Source: Candidatus Anaplasma sp. TIGMIC
Lineage (GTDB): Bacteria > Pseudomonadota > Alphaproteobacteria > Rickettsiales > Anaplasmataceae
Length of the DNA stretch: 60,983 nucleotides
Assembly (NCBI RefSeq): GCF_028204095.1
Contig: NZ_JAQLOH010000002.1
Span: 1-60,983 of the forward strand
Reading direction: 5' to 3'
Positions 47,127-55,798 of this stretch are shown one piece after another; positions within the stretch are counted from its first letter, which is position 1; each line of letters opens with the position of its first letter. The notes under the pieces are model-generated. The model searched no databases. It saw only the letters and a program-made list of their open reading frames with translations, and was not told the origin of the DNA. The position numbers and the translations under genes are program-made.

Positions 47127-48050
47127 TCAACGCAGCGAGAATAAAGACTCAACTGATGGTATGGATTCAACAGCAGAGCCCAGGAGCGTGGAGATAGGAC
47201 GAGGCTGCTTAGTGGCGACTATCTCGCCGAAACTGTGCTCAAACTTGTCAAGGTTTAGCGAATAGCATACGTTCCTTACGCATGACTCTGTACTTTCGTT
47301 CAGAAGTAAATCAGCAAGCGTCCGTTTCGTGTAAGCCTTGTACGCCAGAACAGGCGCAACAAACGCAGCAGCCACGGGTATAAACGCGACAAAAGCAACA
47401 GGTGGTAGCATAAGTAGTGCTAATGCTGTACCCGAGACAATGCCAGCAGCAACTTTTGTGATAAAATCAATAGGTGTAGCGAAGCACTTGCTTAACGCGG
47501 AGCCAGACACTTCGTTTGTACGCAAAGGTCGTAGATGTTGGTACAGGCCTGCAGCACAGGATAATGCAAACAGTGCGGTTGTGAACATGAAGCCCGTTAC
47601 AGTCAGGGTGGTTATCACTATCGCAGAAAATACTGTTGCTACGATGCCAAGGGTTATGATCAGGAGAGTACCAAGAGAGGCTGACAGGAAAACTAGCAGT
47701 CCACGAAAGCCAGACGTATTTTCGTGCTTATCTTTCGCGCGGTAAGAGCTGCTAGAGCCGTATAAGCGCCTGCGAAACCTTCTTTCCAGCTGTTTTATCA
47801 GAAAGTGTAGGAGAGACTTTGTACTCCTAGCGATAATTTTCCCGGCGGAGCCTACGTACCCAAGAGATATGCCTAGCACAGAGGCGGCCCGAACCCAAAT
47901 ATGTGCCACAAGCCTTAACATGCGCAACGACGAAGCAAGCGACATTGCCAAAGCGAACGCAGCAATCACCGGAAGCGCATTCAATGCCCTGTTTTGCGAC
48001 AGTGCGGACAGGCCCACATGTGCATTATAAAGTGACATACCACATCTCAT
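47127..48050 (-). CDS. hypothetical membrane protein with paired hydrophobic lobes (island member 1)
   Basis: I do not recognise this protein. From ATG 48050 it has 307 residues (GTG 48074 and ATG 48038 are alternatives). There is an N-terminal hydrophobic stretch (about 20-70), a basic serine-rich loop with a run of arginines (ERRFRRRLYG), a first long lobe (about 118-175, LLVFLSASLGTLLIITLGIVA onward) and a second lobe (about 203-243, rich in Val, Ala, Leu and Pro). A hydrophilic tail of ~65 residues ends SLR. It is the first of six minus-strand genes in the 47-57 kb island. Confidence 0.78.
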   Translation of the reverse strand: MRCGMSLYNAHVGLSALSQNRALNALPVIAAFALAMSLASSLRMLRLVAHIWVRAASVLGISLGYVGSAGKIIARSTKSLLHFLIKQLERRFRRRLYGSSSSYRAKDKHENTSGFRGLLVFLSASLGTLLIITLGIVATVFSAIVITTLTVTGFMFTTALFALSCAAGLYQHLRPLRTNEVSGSALSKCFATPIDFITKVAAGIVSGTALALLMLPPVAFVAFIPVAAAFVAPVLAYKAYTKRTLADLLLNESTESCVRNVCYSLNLDKFEHSFGEIVATKQPRPISTLLGSAVESIPSVESLFSLR

Positions 48051-49500
48051 ACCGTTAGGCACACAGATCCACACTACAGGGAAACGTCGTGTGTATTCTA
48101 CCTACACGTGCACTGCAGTCAACCGATTTGGTTTGCAAGGTAAGTGATGCTAAACCACCATAACGCTTGTTTGCCAACTTTGATCAGCAATTCAAGCACT
48201 TTGTAGATGTTGGCAACGTTACGGTATGGCAGAAATTGCTCGTGTTCAATTTTGATAATTTCTAACGTGCCAGTGGGTTTTGTCATATGCTGACTGCGAG
48301 TAATCAGGAGAATTGTTTTTGGATACTTTGCTGTCACAAGGGCACTGTAGTTTATGCAGAGTGTGTAGCAAATCCGTTTTAAAATTGTCTGCCCAACTCT
48401 AGGCTAGTCGGACTACTTCAAATTTTGAACGTGACACGTAATCAGGTTTAAAGCTGTGTTTTATGATGAACATGTTGCGCTATGCCTATTTTTGTTGCAT
48501 TCAGAATGTAGTGTGGTGCATGGCTGAGGCCAGTATAGGCGCTAATCGGTATGGCAGAGCTGAATATGATGAATTACCGTTTGCCGCGGGATCCGGTGGT
48601 CATACAGGTAAATTTGCACTGATTACAACGCACTGCACGAGCTTTAGTGATGTACCAGATGCTGCATGTGCTGCTACTTCTCGCGCTTTGAGAACTGTGT
48701 GTATAGGCAGGTACGAAGGGCTTTATTTTTTTGGCCGAGACTCCAGCGCCACAAGGTGTAAAAGGCGATATCATGGCTAGTTTTTGATCTATTCTTAATG
48801 TTTGGTACTACATTGAGGATGCTCGTGTAAATCTTGTTTGTTGTTTTACACAGGAATCTGCAGAATGCGCATAACATTGACAGTTCCTTGCTAGAGCACT
48901 TTAAGGATGATTTTTCTATCGGAATACAGATCAGCGGAGAGGCGCCGGGGGATGGTGGTATAATAGGTTGACTCTAAGCGAGCCTTTTCTGCTGCGGTTA
49001 TGTGGAGTCGTAATACCACAGTGTGCCTGGTGCATTAGTGATACTGCTCTAGTAGACATGTTAGTATGCGTAATGGGAAGCACGAAATGTTACGTTGAGT
49101 AGCTATAAAAGCATAGCGTCATAATGTAATTAGTAGCAATTTAATGCGAATAGAATGCCACGAGCAGGCGCATTGGGACAATAGCAGAAACACCTGATGC
49201 ACCCGTAAATCTTGGTTTGTGGTAACTAGCTGTGCACCTTAAAGTTTTTACGGCCGAGGCAGTTTTAGGGCTATGGCACATTGTATGGATATCTTCTACA
49301 CAGCTGTTATGCTGTAAAATGGCTGACCACGAAATACGAAAACAGCCTATCATTATGGTTTTTCTCAACGCACTAAATTGATGTCTCCTGCCACAAGTAA
49401 CAACGAGTCTCATGCTTTCTAGAAGGTAACATTCAGTTTAAAGAATGTATGGTTTTAAACTGCACACATGCTAAAACACTCCGTTATCTCTTAGTATCTC
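48051..49500. other. 1.4 kb gene-poor spacer in the membrane-protein island
   Basis: Apart from the doubtful frame at 48463-48780, nothing is supported. An extended stem can form at 48955-49019: GTGGTAT pairs with ATACCAC and, inside it, GACTC (48970-48974) pairs with GAGTC (49005-49009). Confidence 0.45.
48463..48780 (+). CDS. doubtful small hypothetical protein
   Basis: An open frame of 105 residues starting ATG 48463, with further ATG codons at 48466 and 48472 and at 48520. Base use from 48520 onward is more balanced than in the surrounding spacer and the protein is cysteine-rich with little low-complexity content, but there is no ribosome site and no family resemblance. An antisense frame covers part of it. 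It could be a real orphan or chance. Confidence 0.25.
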   Translation: MMNMLRYAYFCCIQNVVWCMAEASIGANRYGRAEYDELPFAAGSGGHTGKFALITTHCTSFSDVPDAACAATSRALRTVCIGRYEGLYFFGRDSSATRCKRRYHG

Positions 49501-50448
49501 CTACCCTGCATAGGAGAAACCTGGTGGTTTGCCAGACGTGTGACCTTGCTCAAATGTGCTACTATAGCTGTCAGTACTACATTTTATCATCTTTGTATGG
49601 GGCATGTCGTTGTATATATGGGGTTCCTCCTTAATCACGGAACAACACGGTGATAGATCCAGAGCTGCCACTAATAGTATCGCTGCAGGTATAAACGTGC
49701 AGCATACAAGCGTTGCGGCGACGGAGAAAACGCCTAAAATGCAGGAAAACACCAGTCCTAAAGGCTTAGCAGCGCAGTACAGCACTTCGCAGCCCAAATG
49801 CGATGGGCAAATTTCTGCCAGGGAAGCTACCCACATATTTACGGACGCAGATGCGTCATGCAGTATGTCACTAAAAGCTCGTACAAGAAAACCACTCACC
49901 ATGGATAGAGTTAAAACCGTGCCTGATAAAACGAAGTACACAGAAGACAGAACTAGCGAGGAAACTGAAACCACTGCGGAGAGTATAGCAGAAAAGCACG
50001 CAGCAACAAATGGTACAGTAGCTGCGAGACATCCAAGTATGCGATCTAACAGAATATAACACAAACCAAACAAATAGTAGCCATATGTGTCAAAATAGAC
50101 GGACCCTGCAAAGATAATGCCAAGTCTCAGTAGAGCAGGAATCACTGCTACAGCGATAATGCCAGCCATAGGGGTAAAGCGTACGCCGGCCACGTGCAGT
50201 AGCCTTAGCAACCTCCAGGTCATTGTGCCCCAAGTCCACCCAGTGGCTTCTGTGACAACACTCTGGTACAGAGTGCGAGTCGCCACTACCCAGGGGTACA
50301 CGGTATAACATACAGCTCTTAATTGTTTTACTGCAGTTGTGCGCAAAAGCTTCGACATACCCACGCCGCTAATAACAGTGGCGGAATATAATAATTTATA
50401 GGGAGTGAGCAGCGTTGCCGCAAGTCCCACACTGTTGGTCATCATCAC
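49501..50448 (-). CDS. hypothetical membrane protein with paired hydrophobic lobes (island member 2)
   Basis: Unrecognised 315-residue protein. Hydrophobic segments are dense: about 5-30, 90-115, 120-145, a long lobe at 142-188 (VPFVAACFSAILSAVVSVSS onward) and a second at 222-262 (KPLGLVFSCILGVFSVAATL onward). The ~50-residue hydrophilic C-terminus follows PCCSVIKEE. Three ATG codons in a row open the frame (MMM), so the exact start is uncertain by two codons. It shares the lobe-loop-lobe-tail plan with its neighbours but little plain sequence identity. Confidence 0.76.
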   Translation of the reverse strand: MMMTNSVGLAATLLTPYKLLYSATVISGVGMSKLLRTTAVKQLRAVCYTVYPWVVATRTLYQSVVTEATGWTWGTMTWRLLRLLHVAGVRFTPMAGIIAVAVIPALLRLGIIFAGSVYFDTYGYYLFGLCYILLDRILGCLAATVPFVAACFSAILSAVVSVSSLVLSSVYFVLSGTVLTLSMVSGFLVRAFSDILHDASASVNMWVASLAEICPSHLGCEVLYCAAKPLGLVFSCILGVFSVAATLVCCTFIPAAILLVAALDLSPCCSVIKEEPHIYNDMPHTKMIKCSTDSYSSTFEQGHTSGKPPGFSYAG

Positions 50449-50602
50449 ACGAAAAAAAAGGAAACCCTACGTGGCAGCAACCCGCTCTGCGCACAGCGAC
50501 GGCGCCTTGTACATTGTACCATGATGTCTAAAGTGGCTCAACTTGTATATAGTCTAGCGTGTACGAACTATGAACCGAGGAACCTACCTATTTTCTTCTG
50601 CA

Positions 50603-51622
50603 CTACAGTGACCTGGATGTACTAATGTCCCCTCGAGACAGCAACGCTGGCTCAGTTTTTTCTATACAAACACGCCTCGGCACGGGATGGAAATCTTTGT
50701 AACATTTAACATCAATGTCTACATACTCTCCCGGGGGCCTTACCCAGTTCTGTATATCGTCTTGCAATTTCAGAAAAAAGTCTTTGTCTCCCACTAAGAG
50801 CTTGTAAGTTGCAACGGGTAGGAAAATGCATAAAGAGATTGGTGATATGAGTACAGAAGGTATAACAGTAGATGCAAAAAGAACGACTGAGGAGATCAAC
50901 GCTACTAATGCCATTGCGATGGCATATAGTGCTGACTGTGCGATGGATTTTAACGTCTTAACAACGGTAGGCGCAGGTGCTTTGTGGGATGCGTGCGTAG
51001 TAAACAACCCGCGTAATCCTGCTCTTGCTCTCAATACATAGTGAGAAGATTGCGATGCATACCCTTCCACGCAGGACCTAATGTGCTTTATGGGCAAGTT
51101 TCCACATACTGCGTGATGCACATTTCTTACAACGCTGCAGAGCGTAAAAAATACACCAAAAATCACAACCGCTGCCGATACCGACAGTATCATAATGAGG
51201 GCTGCAGCCAAATCCGCCAAAGCCACAATTATTCCGGATAAGCCTATAGCAAGCGGAGCAAATAAATATGCGGCGATAGGCCTCGACTTTGCACTGTCTC
51301 CACTTGACTGAGTCTGATGTCGACTGCAGCTACAAAATTGGTCACGGCGACTACTTACACCTTCTTGACGCAGTAACGACCACGAGTAATCATGAACTCT
51401 GCCTGTTTGATTACGGACAGCATACGCCATCGCTGACATCTTTAACGCGACGCACTTACCTGCGTAGTAAGTTGCAAGTAAAACAGAGTACGCGGAGCAC
51501 AACAGCAATGTGCGCAACTCATGTAAGAAACTTGGAATATTTCGCTTCACACTCTGCACGAAAGCCAGCCTTTTGCTGGCGGTAGTACTTCGACAAGGCA
51601 TAACCTGAGCGAGACCTTCCAC
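50603..51622 (-). CDS. hypothetical membrane protein with paired hydrophobic lobes (island member 3)
   Basis: Unrecognised 339-residue protein. The N-terminal ~115 residues contain one hydrophobic stretch (about 35-60) and a serine-rich loop. Lobe 1 is about 117-163 (AAYLFAPLAIGLSGIIVALA onward), the loop 164-232 is basic, and lobe 2 is about 233-282 (ALYAIAMALVALISSVVLFA onward). A ~57-residue tail containing PPGEYVDIDV ends STSRSL. The hydrophobic core and the KLLVGDKDFFLKLQDD segment after lobe 2 resemble the YKAYTKRTLADLLLN segment of the 47127 gene in position and character. The start ATG is 155 nt past the start of island member 2. Confidence 0.78.
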   Translation of the reverse strand: MEGLAQVMPCRSTTASKRLAFVQSVKRNIPSFLHELRTLLLCSAYSVLLATYYAGKCVALKMSAMAYAVRNQTGRVHDYSWSLLRQEGVSSRRDQFCSCSRHQTQSSGDSAKSRPIAAYLFAPLAIGLSGIIVALADLAAALIMILSVSAAVVIFGVFFTLCSVVRNVHHAVCGNLPIKHIRSCVEGYASQSSHYVLRARAGLRGLFTTHASHKAPAPTVVKTLKSIAQSALYAIAMALVALISSVVLFASTVIPSVLISPISLCIFLPVATYKLLVGDKDFFLKLQDDIQNWVRPPGEYVDIDVKCYKDFHPVPRRVCIEKTEPALLSRGDISTSRSL

Positions 51623-51876
51623 GTGCGAGATAAACTAAGCGTCACACAGAAAAACGCCGCGTCAACCCACGTGCTATCCTGCAAACGCCTAGGAGGCCAA
51701 TTATACACTTGGTGCGGGTGTCTGTCAATATGAGCGTGCTCTTTTAGCAACACGACCTCTTTTCTAAGACGCGAGGATGCAATGGTATTCATTCCTACAA
51801 TACTTTAGAATGTATTGCACCGTTTAGCAAAACGCCGTTTTACACATATCGAACATGGCGCTAAGCATACACGATG

Positions 51877-51916
51877 CACCCTGACGGCATTTGAAGGTTT
51901 TTCAACCGTCAGGGTG
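51877..51916 (-). terminator. strong hairpin downstream of the 51928 gene, no U-run
   Basis: CACCCTGACGG (51877-51887) pairs perfectly with CCGTCAGGGTG (51906-51916), and inside the loop TTGAA (51891-51895) pairs with TTCAA (51901-51905). It lies 11 nt past the stop codon of the minus-strand gene. The position fits a terminator or message-end stabiliser, but no T-run follows on either strand. Confidence 0.6.
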
Positions 51917-51927
51917 TGGTATGAATC

Positions 51928-52776
51928 CTAGCTAAGTAGCGCGAGTGGCTGTTGTACAGGATCTTGTAAATCCGGTTCCAACAACTGTGTACTTATTATA
52001 TTTATTGGCGCATCAACTCTAGATCTAGGCAAATCAGACCCTGCAGCACGGCAAGTTGGAAGACTTTCTACTACGTCCTCCGCATACACTCGCGTGTGCG
52101 TCTGGCGCCTTGTGGGCGTTGCATCGAAGTCACTTCTCACTTCGGAGGTTGAGTGCCATGCTGCGAAGATTCCACTAAAAGTTTGATTCTGATTTTCCCT
52201 ACGAGCCTGTTGTTCCGCCAGGAATTTATCCAAAGTTCCACCTTCTCCCAGCATATCGTCTCTGAAGGATATCAGTGCTTGTTTGGCACGGCGTATATAT
52301 TTTCCCGTAGTCTGAAATACGTGAGGTATTATTGCAATAATAGCCCACGCCAATACTACTTTAAATCCTTGCCCTATCACAAGTAACCCTAGTGTTATGT
52401 ATGCCAAATTGAGCAATAGATCCTGTAGCGCTTTATTTCGCCTTGAGCGCGCAGCTGCTTCGTCCGCGTGAGCATCTAACAGCATTTCAATTCTGGCAGT
52501 GCTTTTACGATAAGTCGACGTTGATTCCGATAAAACTTTGTCAGTTGCCTTAGCACTTCTCACAGCATCCTTCGATTTTTGATGGTCTACAAATGCTTGG
52601 TATGTAGCCGTTGTCGCTGAGAACAGCTCAACCGCAAGAGTAAATATGAGTACCCAAACAGCGAGTCGAACAAGTATAACGTTGAAAATGATATAGCATA
52701 GAAGGAGGACGATGGGGACTGTATCGTTCGCATTATACATGCGCCTTCCCAACGTGTCTTCCGTGATTTGATTCAT
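51928..52776 (-). CDS. hypothetical membrane protein with two helix pairs (island member 4)
   Basis: Unrecognised 282-residue protein. The first helix pair is at about 19-62 (VPIVLLLCYIIFNVILVRLA onward). A charged, helical, possibly coiled-coil loop follows (65-116, many Ala, Lys, Arg and Glu), then the second pair (120-156, LLLNLAYITLGLLVIGQGFK onward). The hydrophilic tail of ~125 residues carries RRAKQALISFRDDMLGEGG and is rich in Asp, Arg and Gln. The plan resembles the 27935-29182 protein. It ends at a strong hairpin. Confidence 0.78.
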   Translation of the reverse strand: MNQITEDTLGRRMYNANDTVPIVLLLCYIIFNVILVRLAVWVLIFTLAVELFSATTATYQAFVDHQKSKDAVRSAKATDKVLSESTSTYRKSTARIEMLLDAHADEAAARSRRNKALQDLLLNLAYITLGLLVIGQGFKVVLAWAIIAIIPHVFQTTGKYIRRAKQALISFRDDMLGEGGTLDKFLAEQQARRENQNQTFSGIFAAWHSTSEVRSDFDATPTRRQTHTRVYAEDVVESLPTCRAAGSDLPRSRVDAPINIISTQLLEPDLQDPVQQPLALLS

Positions 52777-53966
52777 AAGATTGCTCCATAATTTATTTAA
52801 TACGCACAGCTAATATTTAAGAGGAGATAGCATTGCTTAAGGGAGGAGTAGCGCCAAGTAGCATTGAGCACAGTAACAATACTGTAAGGCACGCTGGCCC
52901 ACACGCCTTCTTTCAGCAATGTGCACCTATCACTTTTTGCGGTGTGTGCCGCTTAACAACACCTCAGCTGCTTTATGGCGTATCCGATGAGTGTTATGCA
53001 ATAAATGCACAATTTTTATGATATCTCAAGAAAAATATTAATTCTTTCACGAATAAGACAGGATACCATACACCCCAAGGGCATACAAGTGAAACTTTGC
53101 CATGCGGGTAGCGCAAGACGGGGTGTTTATACTTAGTGTTATGTCGACTTTAGAATATAGACAGAGTAGAGTGGTGTGTTGTAGCGGACAAATGTAATGT
53201 GGTTATGGCACGGAGGGCATTCGTGTAATTAGCGCTGATAGGTATCTTAGCGGTGATGCGCTACTGATTTATAGTTTAGTTTGCGGGTACGTTTTTGGAA
53301 GTTTACATGTACGCCGCTGTGTAATACATGTAACTCGGTTGCTAATGTGGCAACAGTAAAACAGTTATGGTGTAAAGATTATATATCGTAAACAGAGAGG
53401 CGTTCCAGAAGGCCACTACCGCGGCACCTGCATATTGCACTATGCATTTTTGGTATAGCGTAGATAACTTTGTGTTAGAAAATGGGTCACTGAGTGCGCA
53501 GAAAATGTGGTGTACCACTTTGTTAATAAAGCAGGCCTCATGTGTACTTGTGTGACAAAACGGCAGTATTTACGTTTATATTATGCGGATTCCAATAGCT
53601 GTCACTAGACAAAAATAGAGCTTTTTGCCGACTCGAACAGCAATTCTCTCCCGGTTACTCGGGTGAGTGATAGGCGCTCCGGCAAGAGCATTTGCGACAA
53701 GGATAGAAAAGCATTAAACAGCAAGAAGTGTTCATTTGGTTGGAAAGGGGCAGTGCAGAAATCGGAGAACTCCACTACTAACTATGGCAGAATGAACCGT
53801 ACCGCTATACCTGCCACTTGGGGCAGTATCGCCCGTCATCTTTCCCGGGTTGTTGACGTGCAACACAAGGAGCCACTCTCCCCCAATGTGTGTCTCTTCC
53901 GGGGGAGAGTATTTATATAGGCGCTGCTCCTGCTCGAGCTGCCACAATATGGGTGCCGCCGCTTTG
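52777..53966. other. 1.2 kb gene-poor spacer in the membrane-protein island
   Basis: No credible gene; plus-strand frames at 52833-53021 and 53663-53920 have no ribosome site and no family resemblance. It holds two short inverted repeats: GGGC/GCCC at 53821-53834 and the stronger one at 53875-53910. Confidence 0.5.
53875..53910 (-). terminator. 10-bp perfect inverted repeat downstream of the 53967 gene
   Basis: ACTCTCCCCC (53875-53884) pairs exactly with GGGGGAGAGT (53901-53910) around a 16-nt loop, 56 nt past the stop codon of the minus-strand gene. No T-run follows. It resembles in position the hairpin at 51877-51916. Confidence 0.5.
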
Positions 53967-55154
53967 TTATGCCACGCGACCTTGCTGCGTAACACTAGAC
54001 ATCACTTCATTATTGTCAGTAACAGTACTGCTCAGAGAAGATGATGAGGCATCACCAACTATGTCAGAGGACATGTAGTTTGATGCAGCAGAGCTGTTTT
54101 TGTGTGCGTCACATGAAGCAATCCAGTCTTCTGATGAATGGCGTCCATGCTTATTCTCCGAGAGAAGGCTATTGGTGTCGCTATTGCCCGTATCGGAATA
54201 GGTCATAACACCGGTATCCGTTGGAGTTTTGAGTCTTACAGCACAGGTTGCAAACGACGGAACCCCGCCACCACGACGGCATGAGCCAAAAGTCTCTTCG
54301 TATCCCATTGTAGCATTGGGATACAGTACACGATTGCGCAAGGTACGCACAACACGCACCAAGGCGCAAGAAACCGCCAGCATTGGCATAGCTAGCGATA
54401 TCAATGCGGCAGTCACAGACACTAGTGCTGATAGAGCTAGCGAGTACACTGCTGCCGAGAAATACGCTAAACACCGAAGTACAGTAGTCCCGGATTCTGT
54501 TGTACGCACGTCTTCTTGCACGCTGTTGCAGCCGCTGTTTTGCGATTCTCCTGTACCCTGACGCATCTTGGTGTATGCAGGCACCTGCGGAAGGAGGAAC
54601 TCTTTTGCTTCTGAAAACGCTTCCTTGGCAACTATACGTGCGATCATAGGTATTCTAAGCAACGCAACGAATGCTTGCGCACACACTGCTGCAGTTGTGA
54701 AAGCAGTAACGTATCCCAAAGTTACCGCTGCAGCGGCTAGCGCTACCAGGGGAAACACCAAGGCTACAGCTACAGTGCACAGCACCAAAGCGCCACAGGT
54801 TGCGTGGTGCGCAATAAGCCTTCGAATGCCCAATCGAGGAACACGCATGGTCTGCACGTCCTGGCCTGTTGGCCCATAGTGTGAGGAGGTATCATATGCA
54901 GAAATCTTCTCAAGGGCAAATATGCCAATCTTAGAGACCACTCGTGCTGCGGTTACAGCAGCGCATATCCAAACATCTGCAAGCACCGACGCCATACCCT
55001 GAATACTAGGAGCTGCCCCGGTTAAAATCTTCTTGGATACTTGTACACTTTTTGGGATGCGGGGGTGTACAGAACCGCCATAATGTTGTTTCTTAGACAC
55101 ATCAACACCACAAATGTTACTTTTAAGACGAAGTTTTGAGGAAAACGCGCGCAT
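53967..55154 (-). CDS. hypothetical membrane protein with paired hydrophobic lobes and Ser-rich tail (island member 5)
   Basis: Unrecognised 395-residue protein. A basic N-terminus (1-50) precedes a weak hydrophobic segment (about 53-80), lobe 1 (about 113-170, ATCGALVLCTVAVALVFPLV onward), a loop (171-222), lobe 2 (about 226-270, LAYFSAAVYSLALSALVSVT onward) and a ~120-residue tail dominated by Ser, Asp, Asn and Thr, ending QQGRVA. The tail has four cysteines early and no known motif. The ending repeats the QRVA of the 27935 protein. Downstream lies a perfect inverted repeat. Confidence 0.78.
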   Translation of the reverse strand: MRAFSSKLRLKSNICGVDVSKKQHYGGSVHPRIPKSVQVSKKILTGAAPSIQGMASVLADVWICAAVTAARVVSKIGIFALEKISAYDTSSHYGPTGQDVQTMRVPRLGIRRLIAHHATCGALVLCTVAVALVFPLVALAAAAVTLGYVTAFTTAAVCAQAFVALLRIPMIARIVAKEAFSEAKEFLLPQVPAYTKMRQGTGESQNSGCNSVQEDVRTTESGTTVLRCLAYFSAAVYSLALSALVSVTAALISLAMPMLAVSCALVRVVRTLRNRVLYPNATMGYEETFGSCRRGGGVPSFATCAVRLKTPTDTGVMTYSDTGNSDTNSLLSENKHGRHSSEDWIASCDAHKNSSAASNYMSSDIVGDASSSSLSSTVTDNNEVMSSVTQQGRVA

Positions 55155-55798
55155 GACTCAACGCACACTCAATTCTACACCATTGTGCTTAAAAGTAGCA
55201 AGAGAGAGAGCAATCATACTGCTTCAAATGTCGCTCCATGGATTGAAATAGACAATTAGTATTTCGAACTGTGGAGAGCTCAGCTCCAGCATGGGAGATA
55301 TATCTAGCTGCGTAGAATGAGCTCCACATGGTGCCAGAGCCGTAAAAAGTTATCCGCTAAACAAAGCGTGTATACATGGTAGTCTATTATTGTACAGTAG
55401 GGTAAGTGCCGCACGTTATGTTAAAGCGTGCTAGTTGTGTGGATAAAAATAGGTGTGTCGCGAGTAAAAGCTGTACCATGTGCACTTGACTATAAGATTT
55501 ACACTGCATGGCTTGAGCTTTACTATGTACCACACTTATCCGCTGCTCTGTACAACTTGCCTTGGACGCACGATGCGGAACAATCAAGGTCGCGATGTTA
55601 CGGGGTGTTCTGGATGACGCTCACATTAGAAGTATAAAGTGCGTTATGAGCCTGGTGAGCTTTTATAGATTTGCATACCGAGACATGAGAGGGTGGTTGC
55701 AGTCATACGTAATTAAGATTTGCAGTGCTCATGGATATACATGGTATCAGATTCCCGGGACGTATGTTGCCTCCCGGGTTCTGATGTCAACGTAGCTG
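55155..55798. other. spacer in the membrane-protein island
   Basis: About 640 nt with no supported gene; plus-strand frames at 55428-55795 overlap one another and lack ribosome sites. It must hold the promoter for the 53967 gene if that gene is not read through from 57.2 kb. Confidence 0.45.
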
